Shown here piece by piece: positions 36,069 through 46,239 of a DNA stretch of 64,000 bases. The position numbers and the translations under genes are program-made. A model generated the notes under the pieces. It was not told the DNA's origin and made no database searches. It saw only the letters and a program-made list of their open reading frames with translations. Positions within the stretch are counted from its first letter, which is position 1; each line of letters begins with the position of its first letter. This DNA is from Sphingomonas lacusdianchii (lineage in GTDB: Bacteria > Pseudomonadota > Alphaproteobacteria > Sphingomonadales > Sphingomonadaceae). The stretch is taken from contig NZ_JAKRET010000013.1 of assembly GCF_022664395.1 (NCBI RefSeq), forward strand, positions 1 to 64,000, read 5' to 3'.

Positions 36069-36076
36069 GTGTGCGT

Positions 36077-36102
36077 GGCGGGTCGGCGTATCTCGACCCG
36101 CC
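36077..36102. terminator. Hairpin between the PhnA-like and entericidin genes
   Basis: Nine-bp arms GGCGGGTCG / CGACCCGCC with an 8-base loop lie just after the PhnA-like stop. No T-run follows. It may attenuate transcription or protect the upstream RNA end rather than end transcription fully. Confidence 0.45.
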
Positions 36103-36134
36103 ACAACCCGGTTTTACCAAGAAGGAGAATCATC

Positions 36135-36275
36135 ATGACCCGCAAGATCGGTCTTATCGTCGCCCTCGCCGCCACCGTCACGCTCGGCGCGTGCAACACG
36201 GTGAACGGTGCCGGCAAGGACCTGAAGTCGGCCGGATCGGCGATCGAAGGCGCCTCGGGCACGGACAAGAAGTAA
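36135..36275 (+). CDS. Entericidin A/B-family lipoprotein
   Basis: 46 residues. A lipoprotein signal (MTRKIGLIVALAATVTLGAC, Cys20 in lipobox LGAC) is followed by the short amphipathic NTVNGAGKDLKSAGSAIEGA, which is the entericidin pattern. In E. coli entericidins are small envelope lipoproteins linked to stationary phase and cell lysis; in alphaproteobacteria they are commonly single genes under stress control. RBS AAGGAG, 8 bases before the ATG. Confidence 0.85.
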   Translation: MTRKIGLIVALAATVTLGACNTVNGAGKDLKSAGSAIEGASGTDKK

Positions 36276-36285
36276 GTCCGGCAAC

Positions 36286-36316
36286 GGGCGGGGCGGGGAA
36301 GCGCCCCGCCCGCTTT
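36286..36316 (+). terminator. Rho-independent-like terminator after entericidin
   Basis: A 10-bp stem GGGCGGGGCG / CGCCCCGCCC with a 6-base loop is followed by GCTTT. It closes the stress block and overlaps the most upstream possible start (TTG at 36315) of the helicase gene, which argues for a later helicase start. Confidence 0.75.
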
Positions 36317-36344
36317 GCAGTCGCGCCGCCGCGATCCTACATCA

Positions 36345-38759
36345 TTGATCGTGCGCGACCTTCCCGCTCCCCTTACCGACTGGTTCGCCGCACGTGGCTG
36401 GACGCCCCGCCGTCATCAGCTCGACATGCTCGAACAGGCGCGTGCCCGTCGCCACGCCCTACTGGTCGCGGCGACCGGGGCGGGCAAGACCCTGTCGGGT
36501 TTCCTGCCGACGCTGGTCGACCTGATCGAGCGGCCCCGTGACGGGCTGCACACACTCTATATCTCACCGCTCAAGGCGCTGGCGGTCGATGTCCAGCGCA
36601 ACCTGCTGACGCCGATCGCCGAGATGGACTTGCCCATCCGGGTCGAGACGCGCACCGGCGACACGCCGTCGGACCGCAAGGCGCGCCAGCGCGCCAAGCC
36701 GCCGCATATCCTGCTGACCACGCCCGAATCGCTGAGCCTCTTGCTGTCCTATCCTGACAGCGACAAGCTGTTCGCGTCGCTGTCGACGATCGTCATCGAC
36801 GAAGTCCATGCCTTCGCCACCGACAAGCGCGGCGACCTGTTGGCGCTGTGCCTGACCCGGTTGCAGAAGTTCGCGCCCGGTCTGCGCCGCGTCGCGCTGT
36901 CGGCGACGGTCGCCGATCCCGACGGTTATCGGGCGTGGCTCGCCCCCGATGGCGATATCGATGCCGTGGCGGCGGTGCAGGGCGAAGCCGGCGCCGACCC
37001 CGATATCCGCATCCTGCTGCCACAGGAACGCATCCCATGGTCGGGCCATTCGGGGCGCTATGCCGCCGAACAGGTGATGCGCGAAATACGGGCGCACCGC
37101 ACGACCATCGTCTTCTGCAACACCCGCAGCCTTGCCGAGCTGATCTTTCAGGATCTGTGGAAGGCGAATGACGACCAGTTGCCGATCGGTGTCCATCACG
37201 GCAGCCTCGACCGCGAGGCGCGGCGCAAGGTCGAACAGGCGATGGCCGATGGCAGATTGCGCGCGCTGGTCGCCACCGCCAGCCTCGACCTCGGCGTCGA
37301 TTGGGGCGATGTCGACTGCGTGATCCAGATGGGTGCACCCAAGGGGTCGTCGCGGCTGCTGCAGAGGATCGGCCGGGCCAATCACCGGCTCGATGAATCG
37401 TCGAAGGCGCTGCTGGTACCGGGCAACCGCTTCGAATTTCTGGAGGCGCAGGCGGCGCTCGATGCGGTCGATGCCGGCGAACTCGACCGCGACATCTTCC
37501 GTCCCGGCACGCTCGACGTGCTGGCGCAGCATCTGATGGGTTGCGCCTGTGCCGAACCGTTCGATGCCGCCGAGATGCTCGACGAAGTCCGGGGCGCCCT
37601 GCCCTATTCGGCACTCGACAGCGACACGTTCGACCGCGTCCTCCACTATATCGCCGAGGGTGGCTACGCGCTGAAGGCGTATGACAAGTTCAAGCGCTTG
37701 CGGCTGGGAAGCGATGGCCGCTGGACGGTGACCAAGCCGGGTTTCGTCGCGCAGCACCGGCTGAACGCCGGCATCATCGTCGATGCCCCCACGCTCGACG
37801 TGCGGTTCAGGAACGGGCGGCGTCTGGGCACGGTCGAGGAATATTTCGCCTCGACCCTGTCGCCGGGCGATACCTTCTTCTTCTCGGGGTTGAGCCTTGA
37901 AGTCGAGAAGATCGAGCTGACCGATCTGGTCGTCCGCGCGACCAGCAAGCCGGCGCGCATCCCCAAATATGGCGGCACGCGCATGGCGCTGTCGACCAAC
38001 CTCGCCGACCGGGTGCGCGGCTTCCTTGCCGATGCGGGCGAATGGCACCGCTTTCCCGACGATGTCCGCGAATGGCTGGAGATACAGGCACGGCGATCGG
38101 TGCTGCCGCGCGCGGGCGAGCTGCTGGTCGAAACCTTTCCGCATGACGGGCGGCACTACATGGTCGCCTACAGCTTCGAAGGATGGAACGCGCACCAGTC
38201 GCTCGGCATGCTGGTCACGCGGCGGATGGAGGCGCTGGGCCTGAACCCGATCGGTTTCGTATCGAACGACTATGCACTCGCCTGCTACGCGCTCGAACCG
38301 ATCACCGATCCGGGCGTGCTGTTCTCGCCCGACATTCTCGAACATGAATTCGTCGATTGGGTCCAAGGGTCTGCGCTGCTCAAACGCGCCTTCCGCGAGG
38401 TGGCGGTGATTGGCGGCCTCGTCGAACGCCAGCATCCGGGCAAGCGCAAGACCGGCAAGCAGGTCACCTTCTCGACCGACCTGATCTACGACGTGCTGCG
38501 CAAATATGAACCGGGCCATTTGCTCTTGCAGGCGGCGTGGGAAGATGCGCGGGCGCGGATGACCGATGTCGGGCGGTTGGCGACGCTGCTGGAGACGGCA
38601 CAGGCGCGGATGCGGCATGTGACGCTGGAGCGGGTCAGCCCGCTGGCGGTACCGGTGCTGGTGCTGATCGGGCGGGAGCGCGTGACGCAGGGGTCGGCCG
38701 ACGATGCGCTGCTGGTGGAAGCAGAGGCGCTGGCGGCGCAGGCGATGGCGCTGGATTGA
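36345..38759 (+). CDS. Ligase-associated DEXH-box DNA helicase (Lhr-like)
   Basis: About 804 residues. SF2 motifs are visible: Walker A ATGAGKT, TYISPLKALAVD (motif Ia), TTPESLSLL, the DEVH box (IVIDEVHAF), SAT in VALSATVAD, and the C-terminal helicase motifs HHGSLDREAR, VATASLDLGVDWGDVD and QRIGRANHR. The C-terminal Lhr-core-like region has VEEYFASTLSPGDTFFFSG. It matches the helicase normally encoded with an ATP-dependent DNA ligase, an exonuclease and a phosphoesterase in a repair operon. None of these partners follows; a REP cluster and gyrB do. No ATG is available: TTG 36315, TTG 36345 or GTG 36351 are possible and none has a good RBS. I chose 36345 because it lies beyond the terminator. 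Confidence 0.85.
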   Translation: MIVRDLPAPLTDWFAARGWTPRRHQLDMLEQARARRHALLVAATGAGKTLSGFLPTLVDLIERPRDGLHTLYISPLKALAVDVQRNLLTPIAEMDLPIRVETRTGDTPSDRKARQRAKPPHILLTTPESLSLLLSYPDSDKLFASLSTIVIDEVHAFATDKRGDLLALCLTRLQKFAPGLRRVALSATVADPDGYRAWLAPDGDIDAVAAVQGEAGADPDIRILLPQERIPWSGHSGRYAAEQVMREIRAHRTTIVFCNTRSLAELIFQDLWKANDDQLPIGVHHGSLDREARRKVEQAMADGRLRALVATASLDLGVDWGDVDCVIQMGAPKGSSRLLQRIGRANHRLDESSKALLVPGNRFEFLEAQAALDAVDAGELDRDIFRPGTLDVLAQHLMGCACAEPFDAAEMLDEVRGALPYSALDSDTFDRVLHYIAEGGYALKAYDKFKRLRLGSDGRWTVTKPGFVAQHRLNAGIIVDAPTLDVRFRNGRRLGTVEEYFASTLSPGDTFFFSGLSLEVEKIELTDLVVRATSKPARIPKYGGTRMALSTNLADRVRGFLADAGEWHRFPDDVREWLEIQARRSVLPRAGELLVETFPHDGRHYMVAYSFEGWNAHQSLGMLVTRRMEALGLNPIGFVSNDYALACYALEPITDPGVLFSPDILEHEFVDWVQGSALLKRAFREVAVIGGLVERQHPGKRKTGKQVTFSTDLIYDVLRKYEPGHLLLQAAWEDARARMTDVGRLATLLETAQARMRHVTLERVSPLAVPVLVLIGRERVTQGSADDALLVEAEALAAQAMALD

Positions 38760-38932
38760 GGGGAGTCACGCCCCCCTCCGTTTGCTTCGAGCGCAGGTTG
38801 GAGCCCGTCGAGAACCGAAGTCGAGAAGGGCGCGCCCCAAGCAACCGGGTTCTCGAAGGACGCTTCTCGATGAGCCTGAAGCTGCTCGAACCGAACGGTA
38901 TTGGGTTCTGGGATAGCGCCCTCGCCACCAAG
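38760..38932. repeat. Intergenic repeat-like segment
   Basis: No gene. It contains inversely related CGAGAA-type words: CGAGAACCGAAGTCGAGAAG near 38809-38828 and GGTTCTCGAAGG, GCTTCTCGATGAG near 38846-38876, then GCTGCTCGAACC. These resemble a second dispersed palindromic repeat type of sphingomonads, distinct from the GTACCCC units that follow. Confidence 0.45.
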
Positions 38933-39143
38933 CGTACCCCGGCGAAGGCCGGGGTCCAGTTGGGGGACGCCCGCGACTCCAGCGCAACGGCATCCAAACT
39001 GGACCCCGGCCTCCGCCGGGGTACGGCATGGGGTGGGGGAACCCCTCCCTCGATTAAAAGCCGTATCCCCGCGCAGGCGGGGATTCAGGGCCAAGGGCGT
39101 TGCGCGCAGTAACCCTGGATCCCCGCCTCTCCGCGGGGATACG
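38933..39143. repeat. REP-like cluster, two inverted pairs
   Basis: Four palindromic units. The first pair, at 38933-38963 and 38994-39025, carries GTACCCCGGC...GCCGGGGTCCAGTTGG and its complement. The second pair, at 39062-39090 and 39113-39143, is a diverged form (GTATCCCCGC...GCGGGGATTCAGGG and CCCTGGATCCCCGC...GCGGGGATACG). Pairs are head-to-head like BIMEs. The cluster lies between the convergent helicase and gyrB genes, where such structures often serve as transcription-end or RNA-stability elements. Confidence 0.85.
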
Positions 39144-39171
39144 ATCTACGTGGTTACGTAGCCCGCCCCGA

Positions 39172-41670
<2,499 letters not shown>

Positions 41671-41736
41671 CTAAAGCAAAACCCGCACGGGGCCGGGGGC
41701 GGTTTGCGGGACGATGAGCGCCCCTCGAAGTCCAGC

Positions 41737-41823
41737 GTACCCTCGCGCAGGCGAGGATCCAAAGCCAAGCAACGATGCCGCCCGCCTTTGCGACCCTGGA
41801 CCCCGGCCTTCGCGGGGAGTGAC
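41737..41823. repeat. Diverged REP-like units upstream of gyrB
   Basis: Unit one, GTACCCTCGC-GCAG-GCGAGGATCC (41737-41760), and unit two, CCCTGGACCCCGG...CGGGGAGTGAC (41794-41823), are degenerate members of the family found at 10046 and 38933. They occupy the gap between the divergent gyrB and glycine-zipper genes. The rest of the 328-base gap holds the inverted repeat at 41847-41886 and the glycine-zipper gene leader. Confidence 0.65.
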
Positions 41824-41846
41824 GAAAAACCGCCATCGGTCCCCGT

Positions 41847-41886
41847 CCGATACTGAACGGCAGCTAACAGGCGCATTCAGTATCGG
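41847..41886. promoter_or_regulatory. Perfect 11-bp inverted repeat upstream of the glycine-zipper gene
   Basis: Arms CCGATACTGAA (41847-41857) and TTCAGTATCGG (41876-41886) are perfectly complementary with an 18-base gap, about 80 bases before the ATG at 41969. It could be an operator for a dimeric regulator or a stem in a long 5' leader; the sequence alone does not decide. Confidence 0.5.
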
Positions 41887-41968
41887 CTCAAGCGAATCAG
41901 GGCATACCCCAAATCACAGACGGACTTCCCCACCCGGAACCGTCACCAGATTTTGAGGGAGAAGACCC

Positions 41969-42337
41969 ATGTTCAAGAAGCTGACGCTCGCTGCCGCCGC
42001 CCTTGCCACGGTCGCCACCGCCGCCGCCCCCACCGCCGCATCGGCGCAGAGCTGGCGCGGGGACCGCTATGAGCGGGATTATCGGGACGGCCGCAGCTAT
42101 CGCGAATATCGCGGCGACCGCGGCTATTACAACAACCGCTACGTCAATCGTCGCGGCGAACGTTGCGAAAATGGCGACGGCGGCACGGTGATCGGCGCGA
42201 TCGCCGGCGGCCTGCTCGGCAACCAGGTCGGCGGCAATGGCAACCGCCTGCTCGGCACCATCCTGGGTGGCGGTGTCGGCGCGCTGGCCGGCCGGGCGAT
42301 CGATAAGGCGGACGCCCCGCGCTACTGCCGCCGCTAA
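41969..42337 (+). CDS. Glycine-zipper 2TM (17-kDa surface antigen-like) protein
   Basis: 122 residues with a signal peptide (1-27, ending ASAQS). A basic and aromatic mature start (YERDYRDGRSYREYRGDRGYY) is followed by the glycine-zipper pair GGTVIGAIAGGLLGNQVGG and LLGTILGGGVGALAGRAID. This is the rickettsial 17-kDa antigen/SlyB-like repeat, normally associated with the outer membrane, though no lipobox Cys is present here. The ATG follows GAGGGAG. A strong terminator follows. Confidence 0.85.
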   Translation: MFKKLTLAAAALATVATAAAPTAASAQSWRGDRYERDYRDGRSYREYRGDRGYYNNRYVNRRGERCENGDGGTVIGAIAGGLLGNQVGGNGNRLLGTILGGGVGALAGRAIDKADAPRYCRR

Positions 42338-42381
42338 GCGCTTTCCCGACCCCCCGGTGGCGTAACGGGGTTACGGGAATG

Positions 42382-42413
42382 GGCCGGTCTTCCGACAAGG
42401 AAGGCCGGCCTTT
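42382..42413 (+). terminator. Rho-independent terminator after the glycine-zipper gene
   Basis: A 12-bp stem GGCCGGTCTTCC / GGAAGGCCGGCC (one G-T pair) with loop GACAA is followed by TTTCT. Confidence 0.8.
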
Positions 42414-42585
42414 CTGCGTTGCGTTGGTTGCCGAAACCGGGCGCGACGCCGCCCTTGTCGTCGCGCCGCCCGGATCGCTTTCGCTTTCACGATCAAGCCG
42501 ACCGCCGTCCATTTGCCCCGATCTGCCACGATCCGGCCGGAAACCCTGCGTAGTCGGCGGGCGCAACGGTGACGGAGTGGCGTGC

Positions 42586-45138
42586 ATGGCGCGATACGGA
42601 CGGGACGGCTGGCGGACGCTCGCGGGCGCGGCAATCCTTGCCGCTCCGGTCCCGGCATGGGCACAGGACGACACCGAGCGACCGGATGACGAACCGCCCG
42701 CGCAAGAGATCGTCGTCACCGGCAAACGCCCGCCGGGATCGGCGCTGGGCAATGCCGCACCGGTCGCGATGCTCGATGCCGACGCGATCCGGGCAATGGG
42801 CGTGACCAGCATCGAGGAACTGCTCAAACTGCTGAAACCGCTGACCACGTCGAACAGCGGCGGCGAACCGGTGTTCCTGCTCAACGGCCGCCGCATTTCG
42901 GGCTATCGCGAGATCCAGGCGCTGCCGCCCGAAGCGCTGGAGCGAACCGAAATCCTGAACGAACAGGATTCGGCGCGCTTCGGCTTTCCGGCGACCGTGC
43001 GAGTCGTCAATTTCGTTACCAAGAAACACTTTCGCGGGCTGACCGTCGAACAGGGGGCGGGCACCACCACCGATGGCGGCGGCGGGACCGTCAACGCCGA
43101 ACTCGGTGCGACCCGGATCGAGGGCAGTCGCCGCACCACGCTGGCGATCAATTACGACCGGCAGAATCCGTTATTCGCCAATCAGCGCACCTATCAGGTC
43201 GACAACGACACGCTGTTCGACCGGACCGGCAATCTGCGCGCGTTGGACGGCGGCAGCATCGACCCCGCGCTCGACGCCCTTGCCGGGCGCGCGATCACCG
43301 CCACCGCCGTGCCGACCGATCCGGCACAACGCGACGCGCTGAGCGCCTATGCCGCCGGCACGACCCGCGCGACCGACATCTCGCCCTTCCTGTCGCTGCG
43401 CAGCAACGACCAGTTGAAGGTCGACATGACCCACGCCGTCCCGATCGGCAAGACCATGACCGGGTCGCTGAACCTGATCATGGACGCGCAGCGCGGCTTT
43501 GCGCTGGCCGGGTTGCAGGGCGCGACGCTGCGCCTGCCCGCCAGCAATCCGGCCAGCCCGTTTGCCGGCGACGTGCTGCTCTACCGCTATCTCGGCGAAG
43601 CGGGCACGCTGACCCAGCGCAACGACAATCTGACGCTGCATGCCGGATCAGGGGTGGAGGGCGGGATCGGCCGCTGGATGTGGACGGTGAGCGGGGAATA
43701 TGACCGCGTCCGTGCCCGCGCCTCGGTCGATCGCGGCGTCGATTCGGCAGTGTTGCAGGCGGCGGTCGATGCCGGTGCCGATCCATACGACCTGTCCGAC
43801 CGCATCGCCACCGCCGGCCGGATCATCACCCGCAGCCGTACCCTGACCAACACCGCCACGGCCAAGGCGACCGCCAACGGCCCGGCCTTCATGCTTCCCG
43901 CCGGACAGGCGCTGCTGACGCTCAACGCCGATTACGCCACCTCCAACAGCGCGGGGCGGCTGGCCGACGATATCGGCGCGGCGACCTCGCTGACCCGCAC
44001 CATCGCGGGCACCAGCGCCAGTCTCGACCTGCCGATCGCCTCCGCCGATCGCGGCGTGCTGGACGCGATCGGCACGGTTTCGGCCAATGCTACGCTCGGG
44101 GTGACCGGGGTGTCGGCCTATGGCAATCTGACCAGCAGCAACCTCGCACTCCGCTGGAACCCGCGGCGCCCGATCCAGATCACCGCGTCGATCAACACGG
44201 CGCAGACCCCGCCGGCGATCGCAGCGCTGACCAACCCGGTCGTCACCGTTCCGAACACGCCGTTCTTCGACTTCGTCACCGGCACCAGCGCGCTGATCGC
44301 GGTCACCGGCGGCGGCAACACCGATCTCGCGCCCGAGGAACGGCAGATCCGCACGCTCGGCCTCGACTGGCAACCGATCAAGGGCAGCGAGCTGCGCCTG
44401 AATCTCGCCTATGTCGACACGCGCATCACCGATCAGCTCGTCTACCCAGCCAGCGCGACCGCCGAATTGCAGGCCGCCTTTCCCGAACGATTCCTGCGCG
44501 ATGCCGCCGGACAATTGCTGCGCGCCGACCTGCGCCCGATCAACGCCTTCGACGAGCGCGAACGCAAGGTCACGGCGGGCTGGTTGTTCTTCGGGCAGAT
44601 CGGCCCCAAGCCGCCTGCGCCGACGCCCCCGGCCAAGGACGCCCCGCCGCCGCCACCGCCCAAACAGCGGCCGATGCTGTGGAGCTTCACCACCGTCACG
44701 GCACGGCTCGACGACCGGCTGGTGCTCGGCCCCGGCCAGCCCGAACTCGATTTGCTCGATGGCGCCTCGCTCGACGGCAATAGCGGGCGGTCGCGCTACG
44801 AGGTGCAGAGCAATATCGGCGGGTCCTATGGTCCGGTGCGCCTCGGCACCTATGCCTTCTGGCAGGCACCAACCCGCATCCGCAGCAGCATCGCCGAATC
44901 CGACCTGCGCTTCACGCCTGCGACGGTCATGGGCATCTATTCGCAGCTGGAGGGCCAGCAACTGGCCCCCAAAGCGCCCTGGGCGAAAAGTCTGACCTTC
45001 CAGTTCCAGGTCCAGAATCTGCTGAACGACCGCCCCGACGTCCGCGACCGCAACGGCGCGGTGCCGTTCCGCTTCCAGCCAGCGTTCCTCGATCCTTATG
45101 GCCGGATCGTCAGGCTGTCGGTGCGCAAGCTGTTTTGA
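42586..45138 (+). CDS. TonB-dependent receptor-like protein with polyproline insert
   Basis: 850 residues. Signal peptide 1-26 (ending AWAQ) and a TonB-box-like QEIVVTGKRPP support the ATG at 42586 (CGGAG upstream) over an earlier start at 42379, which lies in the terminator. The plug is short and unusual: VFLLNGRRISGYREIQALPPEALERTEILNEQDSARFG has the usual LLNGRRI but lacks the G-Q-Y-G-x-D-A-x-G-G signature. The barrel carries a Pro-rich stretch (PPAPTPPAKDAPPPPPPKQRP) around residues 680-705 and ends RLSVRKLF. It may belong to a transporter subgroup with unknown ligand, or be a non-transport barrel. It stands alone, convergent with era. Confidence 0.8.
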   Translation: MARYGRDGWRTLAGAAILAAPVPAWAQDDTERPDDEPPAQEIVVTGKRPPGSALGNAAPVAMLDADAIRAMGVTSIEELLKLLKPLTTSNSGGEPVFLLNGRRISGYREIQALPPEALERTEILNEQDSARFGFPATVRVVNFVTKKHFRGLTVEQGAGTTTDGGGGTVNAELGATRIEGSRRTTLAINYDRQNPLFANQRTYQVDNDTLFDRTGNLRALDGGSIDPALDALAGRAITATAVPTDPAQRDALSAYAAGTTRATDISPFLSLRSNDQLKVDMTHAVPIGKTMTGSLNLIMDAQRGFALAGLQGATLRLPASNPASPFAGDVLLYRYLGEAGTLTQRNDNLTLHAGSGVEGGIGRWMWTVSGEYDRVRARASVDRGVDSAVLQAAVDAGADPYDLSDRIATAGRIITRSRTLTNTATAKATANGPAFMLPAGQALLTLNADYATSNSAGRLADDIGAATSLTRTIAGTSASLDLPIASADRGVLDAIGTVSANATLGVTGVSAYGNLTSSNLALRWNPRRPIQITASINTAQTPPAIAALTNPVVTVPNTPFFDFVTGTSALIAVTGGGNTDLAPEERQIRTLGLDWQPIKGSELRLNLAYVDTRITDQLVYPASATAELQAAFPERFLRDAAGQLLRADLRPINAFDERERKVTAGWLFFGQIGPKPPAPTPPAKDAPPPPPPKQRPMLWSFTTVTARLDDRLVLGPGQPELDLLDGASLDGNSGRSRYEVQSNIGGSYGPVRLGTYAFWQAPTRIRSSIAESDLRFTPATVMGIYSQLEGQQLAPKAPWAKSLTFQFQVQNLLNDRPDVRDRNGAVPFRFQPAFLDPYGRIVRLSVRKLF

Positions 45139-45184
45139 AGGCGCCGGTGCGGGAATGACGGGGTCGTGGGTGCAGAACCGCCCC

Positions 45185-46087
45185 CTATTCCACCCAGTCC
45201 AGCCCGATATCCCGGTACAGCATCCGGTCCTCTTCCCAATTCGGCTTGACCTTCACATGCAGGTAGAGATGCACCCGCACCCCCAACAACTCCTGCAATT
45301 CCTTGCGTGCGGTCGCGCCGATTTCCTTGATCCGCTGCCCGCCCTTGCCCAGCACGATCGCGCGCTGCGTATCGCGCGCGACATAGATTTGCTGGTGGAT
45401 TTCGACCGACCCGTCCTCGCGCTCGAGATAGCGTTCGGTGTCGACCGCGCTCGCATAGGGCAGTTCCTCGTGCAGCTGATGGTATAGCTGCTCGCGCGTC
45501 ACTTCCGCCGCCAGCATCCGGTCGGTGGCGTCGCTTACCTGATCCTCGGGGAAATGCCACGGCCCCTCTGGCATGCGCTTCGCCAGCGCCGCCTTCATCT
45601 CGGCCAGGCCATCGCCGGTCGTCGCGCTGACGAAGAACGTCTCCTCGAACGCCGCCATCTCGTGCAGCCGTGCGGCATGGTCGAGCAGGCGCGGCTTGTC
45701 GGCGATGTCGACCTTGTTCAGGATCAGCAGCTTCGGCTCCTTGCGCGCGGCCAGCGGCTCGACGATCGCGCGGACCTTCGGCCCGATCCCGCCCTTGCCG
45801 TCGACGACCACCGCGATCGCATCGGCGCCTGTCGTGCCTTCCCAAGCCGCCGACACCATCGCCCGGTCCAGCCGCCGCTTCGGTTCGAAAATACCCGGCG
45901 TGTCGACCAGCAGCAGCTGCGTGTCCCCCTCGATCGCGATGCCCATCAACCGGGTGCGCGTCGTCTGCGCCTTGGGACTGGTGATCGCGACCTTCTGCCC
46001 GACCAGCGCATTGACCAGCGTCGACTTGCCCGCATTGGGGGCGCCAAGGACCGCGACCAGGCCGCACGACTGGGAAGAAGACGTCAA
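45185..46087 (-). CDS. era: GTPase Era
   Basis: 300 residues. The G domain has G1 GAPNAGKS, G2 TTRTR, G3 DTPGI, G4 NKVD and SAT as G5-like motif; the C-terminal KH domain has VLGKGGQRIKEIGATARKELQELLG. Era binds 16S rRNA and assists 30S maturation. It starts at a TTG (46087) with GAGG upstream; no ATG is available near the conserved N-terminus. Era is commonly next to rnc or recO; neither is beside it here on the visible side, where a divergent GH51 gene begins. Confidence 0.96.
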   Translation of the reverse strand: MTSSSQSCGLVAVLGAPNAGKSTLVNALVGQKVAITSPKAQTTRTRLMGIAIEGDTQLLLVDTPGIFEPKRRLDRAMVSAAWEGTTGADAIAVVVDGKGGIGPKVRAIVEPLAARKEPKLLILNKVDIADKPRLLDHAARLHEMAAFEETFFVSATTGDGLAEMKAALAKRMPEGPWHFPEDQVSDATDRMLAAEVTREQLYHQLHEELPYASAVDTERYLEREDGSVEIHQQIYVARDTQRAIVLGKGGQRIKEIGATARKELQELLGVRVHLYLHVKVKPNWEEDRMLYRDIGLDWVE

Positions 46088-46239
46088 AAGCTAACCTCGC
46101 GCAAATATCCGATGATGCCCCTCTTACCCGTGGCGGCGACGCAAGCAAAGCGTGCGCGCACCGCAAGTCGGTGCTTGATCCGCCCCGACAGGCCCGCTAC
46201 CCAATAGTCCGACAAGAACACAGGAGGGGGCGACAACCC

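Noticed and set aside
38933..39143. CRISPR-like array
   Set aside because: The units are palindromic, alternate in orientation and are irregularly spaced, with no cas genes nearby; they are REP-like elements.
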